A stretch of 64,000 nucleotides of DNA. It comes from Saprospiraceae bacterium. GTDB lineage: Bacteria > Bacteroidota > Bacteroidia > Chitinophagales > Saprospiraceae. Numbering within the stretch: position 1 is the stretch's first letter; each line of letters opens with the position of its first letter. This document shows positions 53,079 to 62,851 of the stretch, piece after piece. The notes below the pieces were generated by a model. The model was given only the letters and a program-made list of their open reading frames with translations. It did not search any database and had not been told where the DNA came from. The stretch spans positions 36,928-100,927 of the forward strand of contig JADJYH010000024.1 in the NCBI GenBank assembly GCA_016719855.1, written 5' to 3'. The translations under genes were made by a program, and so were the position numbers.

Positions 53079-54272
53079 ATGATTTCCGTAAACCAAGCCA
53101 CTGAGATAGTTTTGGCAAACGCCCTGCCCCTGCCCGACGAAACAGTGCCGCTGGCAACTCTCCATAGGTCGTACCCTTCGGGAACCCCTCGCCGCCGACC
53201 GTGACTTCCCGCCCTTTGACCGGGTTTCGATGGATGGGATTGCCATCCACTTCGGGGCATTTTGAGGAGGGGCAGCGCCACTTTTCATCGAAAAATACAG
53301 GCAGCGGGTGCTCCGCAATTGGCGCTTGCGCAAACGGAGAACTGCATCGAAGTGATGACTGGGGCCATGTTGCCGCAAGGTACCGATACCGTCATCCGCT
53401 ACGAAGACCTCAGCATTGACAAGGGTTTTGCGACCATTTCTATTGAAAAAATACAGGCTGGACAGAATATCCACAGCCGGGGCGTTGACCGCTTAAATGG
53501 GGAAATCATCGTGGCGGCGAGCCGCTTGATTTCCCCTGCGGAAATCGGCGTGGCGGCCACAGTAGGGAAACCGGAACTGCGGGTGGCCGCATTGCCACGA
53601 GTCGCCATCCTCTCCTCCGGCGACGAGCTGGTGGAGGTGCACGAAACGCCTTTGCCACATCAAATCCGAAAATCAAACGTGCATGTGTTGGCCGCCGTGC
53701 TGCGCACTTGGGGCCTTGATGCCGATATGCTCCACCTACCCGACGATCCCGCTACCATCGAGGCAACCCTGTCGGATTGCTTGAAAAAATATGACGTGCT
53801 GCTGATGAGCGGCGGCGTCTCGATGGGCAAGTTTGACCATTTGCCGGAGGTGCTGGAAAAAATCGGTGTGCGGAAACTGTTTCACAAAGTCTCGCAGCGG
53901 CCGGGCAAACCCTTCTGGTTTGGGCGCTCGGAACGCACGGTGGTGTTTGCCTTTCCCGGCAATCCCGTGTCGTCGTTCATGTGCCTGCATCGCTACTTCC
54001 GGCCTTGGCTGCGGGCGAGCTTTGGGTTGCAACCTATTGAAAGTCAATACGCTGTTTTGACGGAAGACTATTTTTTCAAGCCCGACCTGACCTATTTTCT
54101 GCAAGTGAAATTGGTCTCCAGTCAAGATGGGCGACTGCTCGCCACGCCCGTCACCGGGCAAGGTTCCGGCGACCTCGCCAACTTGACGGATACGGATGCT
54201 TTTTTGGAATTACCGCTGGAGCAGCAGGCGTTTCGGAAGGGGGAGGTGTTCCCGGTTTGGATTTACAGGTAG
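53079..54272 (+). pseudogene. moeA: Molybdopterin molybdotransferase, 5' part frame-disrupted
   Basis: MoeA inserts molybdate into adenylylated molybdopterin. The ATG at 53079 reads MISVNQATEIVLANALPLPD. Frame breaks near 53165, 53265 and 53290 split the first domain into GRTLREPLAADRDFPPFDRV plus SMDGIAI, EEGQRHF, and IQAAGAPQLALAQ. From there the frame is open: EVMTGAMLPQGTDTVIRYED, VAILSSGDELVEVHE, VLLMSGGVSMGKFDHLPEVL (molybdate/MPT site), KPFWFGRSERTVVFAFPGNP plus VSSF, to the end. Total length of about 397 residues is normal. All catalytic blocks remain, so errors in the sequence are as likely as decay. No other moa/moe gene is near. Confidence 0.82.
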
Positions 54273-54280
54273 CTACGCAA

Positions 54281-54320
54281 CAAAAAAAATCGGCGCTGGA
54301 CCAGCGCCGATTTTTTTGTT
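54281..54320. terminator. Bidirectional intrinsic terminator between moeA and the Bax1 gene
   Basis: ATCGGCGCTGG (54289-54299) and CCAGCGCCGAT (54301-54311) form a near-perfect stem with A8 before and T7 after. It serves both convergent genes. Confidence 0.88.
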
Positions 54321-54346
54321 TTCGACCGAATTTTTGCGGAGCAAAA

Positions 54347-55111
54347 TCAATCCCTACCTGCCAACATGGACAGCAAACGAAGGATTTCGATGTACAGCCA
54401 AACCAACGTGATGAGCAAGCCCATCGCTGAGAACCACTCCATGTAGCTCGGTGCGCCGAACTGTTCGCCCTTTTCAAAATTGTCAAAATCGAGCAGCAGG
54501 TTGAAGGCTGCAATGCCAATGATGACCACGCTGATGCCAATGCCAATTGCACCAGCTTGGTGTAGGTAAGGCAGGGGCATTCCAAATGCTCTGAGAATAA
54601 TGTTCAGCAAATAAACCAGGGCAATTCCCACCGTGGCCATCACCACGCCCATGCGCAGCTTGTCCGTAACCTTGATGATGCCCGTTTTGTAAATAAAAAG
54701 CATGGCGAACAAGATTCCCAGCGTCAAGGAAACGGCATTGAAAATAATGCCGCCACCAAATGCCCCACCATACATTGCGGTGATAGTACCCACGAAAAGC
54801 CCTTCGAGCAGTGCGTAAATCGGGGCGACCGTGGCCGACAAATGTGGCTTGAAGCTCGCTACCAGCACGGCTATCAAGCCGCCAATGGCACCTACCCACA
54901 AGAAAAGCGGGTTGGCATAAACGAAACTGGCCGCTGCCGTGAGCATCATCAGGCCAAACAGGATGAACGATTTGTTGACCGCCCCCTGTACCGTCATGCG
55001 CTCAGAGGAGGTGATAAAACCAGCATCCAACGGTGAATTGGAGCTGTTGCGATAGGTTTCCTCTTTCATAAAAGGATTGCCAGAGGACGAAAACATGCCT
55101 TTTCTTGCCAT
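54347..55111 (-). CDS. Bax inhibitor-1 / YccA-family membrane protein
   Basis: 254 residues. A 50-residue cytoplasmic head (MARKGMFSSSGNPFMKEETY) carries the TVQGAVNKSFILFGLMMLTA entry helix. Six to seven membrane helices follow, including ALLEGLFVGTITAMYGGAFG, FNAVSLTLGILFAMLFIY, GVVMATVGIALVYLLNIILR and NLLLDFDNFEKGEQFGAPSY, ending WLYIEILRLLSMLAGRD. The paired acidic residues of the last helices (DFDNFE) fit the pH-sensing Asp pair of the family. Function in bacteria is uncertain, perhaps Ca2+ leak or protease regulation. Confidence 0.88.
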   Translation of the reverse strand: MARKGMFSSSGNPFMKEETYRNSSNSPLDAGFITSSERMTVQGAVNKSFILFGLMMLTAAASFVYANPLFLWVGAIGGLIAVLVASFKPHLSATVAPIYALLEGLFVGTITAMYGGAFGGGIIFNAVSLTLGILFAMLFIYKTGIIKVTDKLRMGVVMATVGIALVYLLNIILRAFGMPLPYLHQAGAIGIGISVVIIGIAAFNLLLDFDNFEKGEQFGAPSYMEWFSAMGLLITLVWLYIEILRLLSMLAGRD

Positions 55112-55170
55112 TTGAATATGAATTTTTGGTTATGAAATTTTTGTCAAAGAAACGGGTTTTCTGCTACAAA

Positions 55171-56386
55171 TCAAACCCGCTCAATCACCACCGCGTAACC
55201 CTGCCCAACACCGATACACATGGTGGCCAGTGCAAAACGCTTTTGCTGGCGGTGCAGTTCAATGGCCGCCGTCTGCAAAAGCCTCGTGCCCGACATGCCG
55301 AGCGGGTGGCCGATGGCAATGGCCCCGCCGTTGGGGTTCAGTCGGGGGTCGTTGTCGGCGATGCCCCAGGTGCGGGTGCAGGCCAGCGCCTGTGCGGCAA
55401 ATGCCTCGTTCAGTTCGATGATGTCCATGTCGGCGAGGGTAAGCCCGGCCCGGTCGAGCGCCAGTTGACTGGCCGGCACAGGTCCGATGCCCATGATGCG
55501 AGGCTCAACGCCCGCCACGCCCGTGGACACGATGCGGGCGAGGGGTTTCAGGTCATATTTTTTTCACCGCCACCTCCGAGGCGACGAGCAGTGCGGCAGC
55601 GCCGTCGTTGAGGCCGGAGGCATTTCCGGCGGTCACGGTGCCGCCTTCCTCGGCCTTTTTGAAGGCTGGGCGCAGTTTCGCCAACACCGCCAGTGTAGTG
55701 TCCGGTTTGATGAATTCGTCTTCGGAGAAAAGCACCGGGTCGCCCTTGCGCTGCGGGATTGGCACGGCGCTGATTTCCTCGGCCAGCCTGCCAGATGCTT
55801 GTGCCTGCGCTGCTTTTTGTTGCGACCAAAGGGCAAATGCGTCCTGGTCTTCCCGACTTATTTTATGTGACTCGGCGAGGTTTTCGGCGGTGTTGCCCAT
55901 GCCGTCCACGCCGTAGAGCGCCTTCATTCGGGGGTTGATGAAGCGCCAGCCGAAGCTGCTGTCGTGCATCTCGGCGTCCCGCCCGAAGGCTTGCGAGGTC
56001 TTGGAAATGACCCACGGCCCACGGGTCATGTGCTCCACGCCACCAGCAATGAACAGGTCGCCCTCGCCGCTGCGGATGGCCCGGCTCGCCTGTACCACGG
56101 CGGACATTCCGCTTGCGCAAAGCCGGTTCACGGTCTCGCCCGGAACACTGACGGGCAGTCCGGCCAACAGCAGCGCCATGCGGGCCACGTTGCGGTTGTC
56201 TTCGCCCGCTTGGTTGGCGCAGCCGAGGATGACGTCGGCGTAGGCGTCCGTAGGGATGTTTGGGTGGCGGCTGATGAGTGCGGCGATGACGTGGGCAGCG
56301 AGGTCGTCCGCCCGAACGGGCGAAAGGCTGCCCTGAAAACTGGCGACGGGGGTGCGGATGGCGTCAACGATGAAGGCGGTGGACAT
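55171..56386 (-). CDS. Acetyl-CoA acyltransferase, 3-oxoadipyl-CoA thiolase type (PcaF/PaaJ-like), one frameshift
   Basis: Cleaves a 3-oxoacyl-CoA with CoA. The start at 56386 reads TAFIVDAIRTPVASFQGSLS. The catalytic Cys 90 is in VPGETVNRLCASGMSAVVQA. GCANQAGEDNRNVARMALLL and WRFINPRMKALYGVDGMGNT are typical of the 3-oxoadipyl-CoA subgroup rather than of FadA. The frame breaks in an A7 run near 55556 (SEVAVKK, then YDLKPLARIV); removing one A joins both parts. The second part has MGIGPVPASQLALDRAGL, ELNEAFAAQALA, NPNGGAIAIGHPLGMSG (His) and ATMCIGVGQG (second Cys). Joined length is about 400, normal. With hmgA in the window it hints at aromatic catabolism, though beta-oxidation is possible. 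Confidence 0.87.
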
Positions 56387-56387
56387 G

Positions 56388-56561
56388 GAGGAGTTATGAG
56401 TTATGAGTTTTGAGTTTTGAGTGGGGACTCGAAAAACTCAAAATGCTGGATTTTGGCGCAAAAGTAGGCGCTTGGCGGGAAACAGAATCGTCGTTTTTTA
56501 AACCAAAAAGGACATCACGGCGGCAGCAATCGTAAATCGTCAGTCGTAAATCGTAAATCCT
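56388..56561. repeat. Intergenic GAGTTATGAGTTTTGAG hairpin and AATCGTAAATCGTC word repeat
   Basis: Upstream of the thiolase gene GAGTTATGAGTTATGAG and TTTTGAGTTTTGAGTGG are answered by ACTCGAAAAACTCAAAATGC (56388-56447). Further on, 56527-56561 repeats CAATCGTAAATCGTCAGTCG and TAAATCGTAAATCC, next to the end of the lipoprotein gene. The second word is that of the mtnA intrusion. Confidence 0.65.
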
Positions 56562-58100
56562 CTACCGTTTCACCTTCATCCCCATCCTGATTTCAACATG
56601 CTGGTCGGAGAAGGCTTTGACGCTTTGTTGGCCGTCAGAGGTGGTGGAGAAATAAGCACGTAGAGCCAGCTTTTTCGCCTTGCGGATTTTGTCGAAACGC
56701 TCGGCGTCGAAGGTGGAAAAATTGATGCGGGTGATTGGCTCCCTAACGACGCCTTCGCTGTCCACAGGAGCAGCTTCCACGAGGCGGGTCACATCGTCGT
56801 AAAGCGAGTCGAGCACGGTGCCATTTTCATCCATAAAAAAAGCTTGGCCATCAATGGCGAGCGGCATTTGGTTGTCGGCCACCATCTTGAACTCGACCTC
56901 TTTGAGGTCGTCGTAGCCGCTGAAATCAAGGTCGAACGAGTCCACCACACCGAAGCCGGATGCCCGGCCATGCAGCGGCAGGTCCACTTCCACTTTTATT
57001 TTGTAAAAACTGCTGTCGGTGATGAAGCCCCGCAGGTTGGTCAGGCTGTCGGGGTTGGAGATGGCGTCCACCTTGTAGTCGAGGCCGATGGGGCGGGAGC
57101 CGAGCACGTCCTCGATATTGGAATTGTTGGCGTCGAAAGTGAAGGTCATGCTCTTGGACTGACCCGCCTCCGGCACGGTCGGGTACACGAAGTCAATGCC
57201 CGTTTCGGTGATGAAAGTGCTCTGGAGTGGTATCCGTAGTTCGTCGGCGGTGATGATGTCGAAGGTGTCAATGGACGAGCGGGTGGGCATCCCGAAGGAG
57301 TTTTCGATATGGATTTGGATGATAGGGTCATCAAAAAACACGTCGCCCTGAATCCAGTTCTTGAAGAAATCAATGCTGACGCTGTCCCGTTTTCCCTTGT
57401 TTTTGAAGTTGCCGAGGTAGCCCTCGATATAGGAAAAATTGATGTTCGTGTTAACCAAGGCGATGAACGGCAGCTCGATGGTGTCGCCCAAGTCCGTTAC
57501 GGCAGTGTACTGGATATGCACCCTGCCGCTGTCGGGCATCAGCTCATAGCCCACACATTGGGTGGAGGAACTGAAGATGGGCAAGGGAATAGTGCCGGAA
57601 GTGCCAGCGGGGGACATAAACTGGGTATGGACGCTCAATGGCTGGCCATTTTTTGAGGCTTCCAGAATGGTCAAGGTCAAGTCTACCATGCCCACGTAGT
57701 CGGATACATAAGCAACGCTGATAGAGCCGCCTGAGTAGCGGGCGAAGTCCACTTTCAACTGGTCCGCTGCGGAATTAAAGTCCAATGTAAAAGTTGTGCT
57801 GTCGAGCGGGATGAGCGGGGGTAGGTAGGTTTTGATGACCTGAAAAAACTCGTCTGCCGTTTGTGTGAGCACATCGCCCTCGTAGCGCAGGTGGATGACG
57901 CCCTCCGCATCAATTTCGATGTAGGTGGAATCGTCAAAATTTTCCAGCAAATCCTGGATGGAAGTACGTGCCTTGAGCAGCGGGATAGCAAACTCCGCAT
58001 CGCCCGATACGATTTCGGCATCTTGCAAATCATCTACCTGCTTGCAGCCAAACATTGCTGCGCCCAGTAGTACAAAAAACACGAAGTGGGAAAATTTCAT
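56562..58100 (-). CDS. Large Bacteroidota lipoprotein of unknown function
   Basis: The ATG at 58100 starts a lipoprotein signal (MKFSHFVFFVLLGAAMFGCK, lipobox Cys 19). The frame open upstream to 58190 is probably not coding. The mature part of about 490 residues is almost all beta: an N-terminal region (AEFAIPLLKARTSIQDLLEN, IHLRYEGDVL) and strand-rich repeats such as GSISVAYVSDYVGMVDLTLT, RSSIDTFDIITADELRIPLQ and FYKIKVEVDLPLHGRASGF. It ends in RINFSTFDAERFDKIRKAKK and VEIRMGMKVKR. The layout resembles outer-membrane-anchored proteins built of stacked Ig-like or LEA-type domains. No catalytic site was seen. Confidence 0.75.
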   Translation of the reverse strand: MKFSHFVFFVLLGAAMFGCKQVDDLQDAEIVSGDAEFAIPLLKARTSIQDLLENFDDSTYIEIDAEGVIHLRYEGDVLTQTADEFFQVIKTYLPPLIPLDSTTFTLDFNSAADQLKVDFARYSGGSISVAYVSDYVGMVDLTLTILEASKNGQPLSVHTQFMSPAGTSGTIPLPIFSSSTQCVGYELMPDSGRVHIQYTAVTDLGDTIELPFIALVNTNINFSYIEGYLGNFKNKGKRDSVSIDFFKNWIQGDVFFDDPIIQIHIENSFGMPTRSSIDTFDIITADELRIPLQSTFITETGIDFVYPTVPEAGQSKSMTFTFDANNSNIEDVLGSRPIGLDYKVDAISNPDSLTNLRGFITDSSFYKIKVEVDLPLHGRASGFGVVDSFDLDFSGYDDLKEVEFKMVADNQMPLAIDGQAFFMDENGTVLDSLYDDVTRLVEAAPVDSEGVVREPITRINFSTFDAERFDKIRKAKKLALRAYFSTTSDGQQSVKAFSDQHVEIRMGMKVKR

Positions 58101-58278
58101 CAAGGATATTTTTATCACGCCAACACAGGCTTTAAAGTTTTCGCAAACAAAAATACAAACTAGCCTTGGATTCTTGTTGCTAAAAACCATAACGTCAGGC
58201 GGTTGGCAAAGGTTGGGTGCGCCCTTCGAGCAAATGAAAGGAGAAGCAGTAGTCTATTTTTTCACATCCCCGCCGCCC

Positions 58279-58313
58279 CAATCGTCAATCGTCAATCCCT
58301 CAATCGTCAATCA
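58279..58313. repeat. AATCGTCAATCGTCAATCCC word repeat
   Basis: CAATCGTCAATCGTCAATCC then CTCAATCGTCAATCAC. It is the same word family as in mtnA and at 56.5 kb. It lies between the starts and ends of two leftward genes and touches the OmpA stop codon. Confidence 0.65.
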
Positions 58314-59400
58314 CATCACCTTGCACTCCACCCGCCTGTTTTGCAGCCGACCCGCTGCCGAAGTGTTCGGGGCGATGGGTTGGCGTCTCACCGTAGCCTT
58401 TGAACGAAAGGCGTTCGGGAGCTATCCCTTGGAAATCAGGTAGTTGGCAACCGATTCCGCTCGGTTTTGCGAGAGCAGTTGGTTGTCGGCGTCGTTGCCA
58501 ACGTCGTCGGTGTGGCCGCCGATTTCCACTTTCACCTTGGGGTTTTCCATCAAAAAAGCGGCCAAACCGTCCAGTTCTGGCAAAGCGGGTGGCAACAGGT
58601 CCCATTTCGCCGTCTCGAAGTTCACGTTGCGAAAGGTGTAAGTCTTCTTGGTTTTCAGTGCTGTGGAGATGTCGGGGACTAGGACAGGGGTGAGCGCATC
58701 TGCTGGGACGATACGCATGTCGTCAATCAGGTAGTAGGCGACCATCCTCACCTTCTTTGCATGGTCGGGTTCCTTTCAGTTGAAACTTTCAATGGCCACA
58801 GGGTCTTCAAGCGTCGTCAGCGTGTTTTCGTCCTTCTGAGAAATTGCCGACGGTGAACTACATGTACGCCCGGTCGGCGGTGAAGGTGCCAGTGATCAAG
58901 CTTCCACTCATCCTTGCCAGTGACGATAGGCTCCGTCACCACGAACTGGGGTTTTCGTTTCCCTGAGGTAGTCTTTTTGTCGTAAAGAAACACCAAGCCC
59001 AAATTGCCAGCGGCCGTGGGCCGGATGTCCCGCTTCTCGCCGTAAAGCCCTTGGCAGTGGTGCAGCGCCGTCGCATCCGATTGGTTGACGTACAGTTCGA
59101 TGCGGTACTTTTTACCGGGCGTGAGCGGTGCCCGCAGTTGCCCTTGAATCAGTTCGTGGAAGTCGTCGTTGCGCCCCGTGTCGAAGCGGGGTGGTAGGTG
59201 ATGATGCCCACCGCACGGTCGCCACCATGTGGTTTTGGAAAGAAGCAATCGCCGTAATTATCTGGTTTCCAAATGATTAGGTCTGGCGTCATGGTTCGGT
59301 AAGTCGTCCAGTTCGCCACCGATTTGTCGAATGATTCGCCATTTTGGATATAAGCGCAAGGCTTCGCCGGGGCGTTCGGCAGCAGTTTTGCGGTCAGAGG
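58311..59400 (-). pseudogene. OmpA-family protein with N-terminal beta domain, multiply frameshifted
   Basis: Read leftwards in several frames: NGESFDKSVANWTTYRTMTP and DLIIWKPDNYGDCFFPKPHG near 59.35-59.22 kb; then, in another frame, DTGRNDDFHELIQGQLRAPL, TPGKKYRIELYVNQSDATAL and NLGLVFLYDKKTTSGKRKPQ. After further breaks near 58.86 and 58.76 kb, YLIDDMRIVPADALTPVLVP leads to the OmpA domain: NVNFETAKWDLLPPALPELD, VKVEIGGHTDDVGNDADNQL, LSQNRAESVANYLISKG, then LSFKGYGE and, after a last shift, QPIAPNTSA and NRRVECKVM. The Asp and Arg that bind peptidoglycan are present. Four or more breaks; the N-terminus is not resolved. Confidence 0.7.
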
Positions 59401-59769
59401 TTAGGAGGGGCGTTTGGCATTGGGTTTTAAAGCAAAAAAGGTTTTAGCTTGACAATTCTCTGGGCGTGCGATGAAAAAGGGGAGGAGAAAGCTGGACGCA
59501 AGCAACTTGGAAAAGGTAGAGAAACCGACGTAAAAACGTACCAAGTTTTATTACCTTTTTTTTTGAAAGTTAGAGACGCCCCAATGTTCATTTATCAGAG
59601 TATTTTTTTGGATGTTGTGCACTGACGACACAATTCAGGCAACCAAGTTTTGTGAGCGAGACAAGCTTTCAATGTCCTAAAAACGATAGATTTCCCGCAA
59701 GTAAACCTGATTGGCAAGGAATTTCTAGGTTGTTGGGTTTGTAAAACAATTCATTACTTAAAAACACAG
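59401..59769. other. Intergenic region between divergent genes
   Basis: About 370 nt. On the minus strand a stretch near 59440-59510 (FSKLLASSFLLPFFIAR) could be the signal peptide of the broken OmpA gene in another frame. On the plus strand the last 60 nt are AT-rich and should hold the S9 peptidase promoter. No complete gene is seen. Confidence 0.35.
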
Positions 59770-62713
59770 TTGCTCTATCTTCACGCCTCCAACCACGAAT
59801 GGGCAAATTCTCTCGTTTTCCGACTCGTGGGGATTTCTTTGCAAACTTTTTTTTTGGTAAAAATGCAGGCGCAACCTGTGATAAAAAAACAGCTTGAACC
59901 AGCCGACCTCGCACACTGGAACCAAGTCCAGTCGCCAAAAATCTCCAACGATGGCAATTGGGTGGCCTATACACTGAAGGCTGAAGAGGGCGATGGCAAA
60001 CTAATGGTTTGGAACGCAGCGAAGGGTTCCATCCGAGGCTTTGAACGGGGCGAGGGTGCCGTTTTTTCGGCTGACAACCAGTTCCTTGCGTTCAAAATCA
60101 AGCCATACGAGGACTCGCTCAAGGCACAGCGCCGCCGCAAACTGAAAAAGGAAGAACTCACCAAGGACTCCCTCGGCATCCTGCACCTCGGCACAGGCAT
60201 TTTGATAAAAGTGGCCGAGGTGAAGTCCTTCGCCATGCCCGAAGAATGGGACGGCTGGCTGGCCTACCAACTGGAGCCGTTCAAGCCGAAGGAGGAGGAA
60301 AAAGGCAGCCGCAGATTCCACCACAGCCAAACCGGATTCGTTGAAAACGACCGCTGCACCCGTTTTGCCGCCCGCCCCTGTGGGGAAGGCGGAAAACAAG
60401 GAAAAAGGAAAAAGTACAGAGGAAAAAGGGAAGAAAGAAAAAAAGGAGGGCAAAGACAATGGTTCGAAGCTCGTGCTGCTCGAACTTGCCACGCAGCGGG
60501 CGGACACTGTGGCCTTCGTGCGAGACTACAAATTGGCCAAGGAGGGTGCCCGCATCCTCATCAACACCAGCGGCTCGGCAGACTCGTTGCTGGCAGAGGG
60601 CGTTTATCTTTTCAACTGTGTCCTACGGAAATTGCGGCCATTGATTCAACAAAAAGGCGATTATAAACAACTGGTTTTCAATGAAAAAGGAACGCAACTC
60701 GCCTTTTACGCCAACCTCGACACCACCAAGGCGCAGGTGCCGCCCTTCGGCCTCTGCTACTGGCAGGAGGGCATGGAGAAGGCCAGCATCATCGCCGATT
60801 CCGCTTCGCAGTTTTTGCCAAAAACATGGCGGGTGAGCGAAAACGCCGCCCCCACCTTCAGCAAGGACGGCTCGAAGCTCTACCTCGGCATGGCCACGCC
60901 GCCCATCCTCCAGGACACTAATTTGCTCGACGACGAAATCGTGAACGTGGAGGTCTGGGCCGCCACCGACGACCGCTTGTACACCAACCAGGAGACCCTC
61001 GTGGAGCAGGAACGCAAGCGAGCCTACGACGTGGTTTGGCATGTTTCACAAAACAAATTCGTGCCGCTGGCCACCACCGACATGCCCACCATGAGCTATG
61101 CCCCCGACCGGGTAGGCAGCATGGCGCTTGGCCGGAACGAGCAGCCTTACCTGCGACAAATGTCGTGGGAGGGCGAAGCGCGGGAAGATGTTTGGCTGGT
61201 GGACGAGGCGACGGGCAGCCGCAAGGAAATCACCAAGGGGCTGCGGGGCAACCCTCGGCTGTCCCCCGGCGGCAATTTCGCCTTTTGGTACAATGACGTT
61301 GACACGGCTTGGTTTGCCTATTCGGTGAAAACCAGCGAGTTGCGCCGCCTCACCGACAACCGCACCGTGTCGTTTGCGGATGAACGGAACGACGTGCCAG
61401 ACTACCCTAGCAGCTACGGCATGGCCACTTGGACGAGGGGCGATTCGAGCCTGCTCGTTTACGACCGCTACGACATCTGGCAACTGGATCCGACGGGGCA
61501 AACCCCGCCCATGAACCTGACCAATGGTCGGGCCAGCCAAACGCAGTACCGTTTCATCCGCCTCGACCCGGAGGAGCGCTTCGTGACGCCGGGGCAGCGG
61601 TTGTTGCTGCATGTTTTTGATGAAAAAACAAAGGCCGAGGGCTACGGCTTCCTACTCCTTGGGGCGGGGCAGCCGATGCAGTTGGTGAAAGAGGCGTTCG
61701 CCTACACGTCCTCGCCGCAGAAGGCCAAGGATGCCGAACGGCTGCTGTTCACGAAGGAAAACTTCCAGACTTTTCCCGATTTGCTGTACACCGATTTTAC
61801 TCTCCAAAAACCCAAAAAAGTGAGCAACGCCAACCCTCAGCAAGCGGACTACCGCTGGGGCAGCATCGAACTGTACGAATGGACGGCGCTGGACGGCCAG
61901 CGCTTGCAGGGGCTTTTGGTGAAGCCCGCCGACTTCGACCCGAAGAAGCAGTACCCGATGATCGTCAACTTCTACGAGCGCAGCAGCGACGAACTGCACC
62001 AGCACCGTGCGCCCTACCCGCACCGCAGCAGCATCAACTACTCGTACTACGCCAGCCGGGGCTACCTCGTCTTCAACCCGGACATCCCGTACCGCACGGG
62101 CTATCCCGGCGAGAGCTGCTACAACGCCGTGGTGCCGGGCGTGACCTCGCTGATTGAAAAAGGCTTCGTGGACAAGGCCCGAATCGGGGTGCAGGGGCAC
62201 AGTTGGGGCGGCTACCAAATCGCCTACCTGCTCACCCGGACGGACATCTTCAAATGCGCCGAGAGCGGTGCGCCCGTGGTGAACATGCTCTCGGCCTACG
62301 GCGGCATCCGCTGGGCGACGGGCCTGAGCCGCCAGTTCCAGTACGAGCACACGCAGAGCCGCATCGGTGGCACGATATGGGAGTACCCGCTGCGCTACAT
62401 CGAGAACTCGCCGCTGTTCACGATGGACAAAGTGAACACGCCCGTGCTCATCATGTCCAACGACGCCGACGGCCACGTGCCCTGGTACCAGGGCATCGAA
62501 TACTTCACGGCCCTGCGCCGCCTCGGCAAGCCCGCTTGGCTGCTGAACTACAACGACGAGCCTCACTGGCCGCTCAAGCTCCAAAACCGCAAGGATTTCC
62601 AACTGCGCATGAGCCAGTATTTCGACCATTACCTGATGGACAAGCCCATGCCGCAGTGGATGGTGCGGGGCGTGCCGGCGGTGGAGAAGGGGATTCGGTT
62701 GGGGGTGGATTGA
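59770..62713 (+). CDS. S9-family prolyl oligopeptidase-like serine peptidase, one frameshift
   Basis: An exported peptidase with an N-terminal beta-propeller and a C-terminal alpha/beta hydrolase. The first frame (TTG 59770, no good ATG; possible signal LVFRLVGISLQTFFLVKMQA) runs to the A5 run near 60300. There it breaks; adding one A joins KEEEK to the next frame, AAADSTTAKPDSLKTTAAP. The long frame then runs to 62713. Propeller strands come first (MEKASIIADSASQFLPKTWR, YDVVWHVSQNKFVPLATTD). The catalytic domain follows: KQYPMIVNFYERSSDEL, GVQGHSWGGYQIAYLLTRTD (Ser), LIMSNDADGHVPWYQGIEYF (Asp) and LLNYNDEPHWPLKL (His). A charged EKGKSTEEKGKKEKKEGKD linker is unusual. The exact start is uncertain. 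Confidence 0.85.
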
Positions 62714-62752
62714 GTGGGCAGTTCGACAGGGGGCAGGTGGCAGTCGAGGGCG
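62714..62752. repeat. GGCAGTTCGACAG word block after the S9 peptidase gene
   Basis: GTGGGCAGTTCGACAGGGGG then CAGGTGGCAGTCGAGG: a slipped word like the second block inside mtnA. Confidence 0.4.
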
Positions 62753-62851
62753 GCATTTTCAGCGTATATTTAAGTGAAATGTTAGCATCGTTATAAAACA
62801 GACATGGCTTGTTTCATATCGATTTTTATCTTTACTCCTAAAATACCGCTT

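Noticed and set aside
2604..62752. The word repeats as CRISPR arrays
   Set aside because: Repeat units are under 13 nt, there are no unique spacers of constant length, and no cas genes are present.
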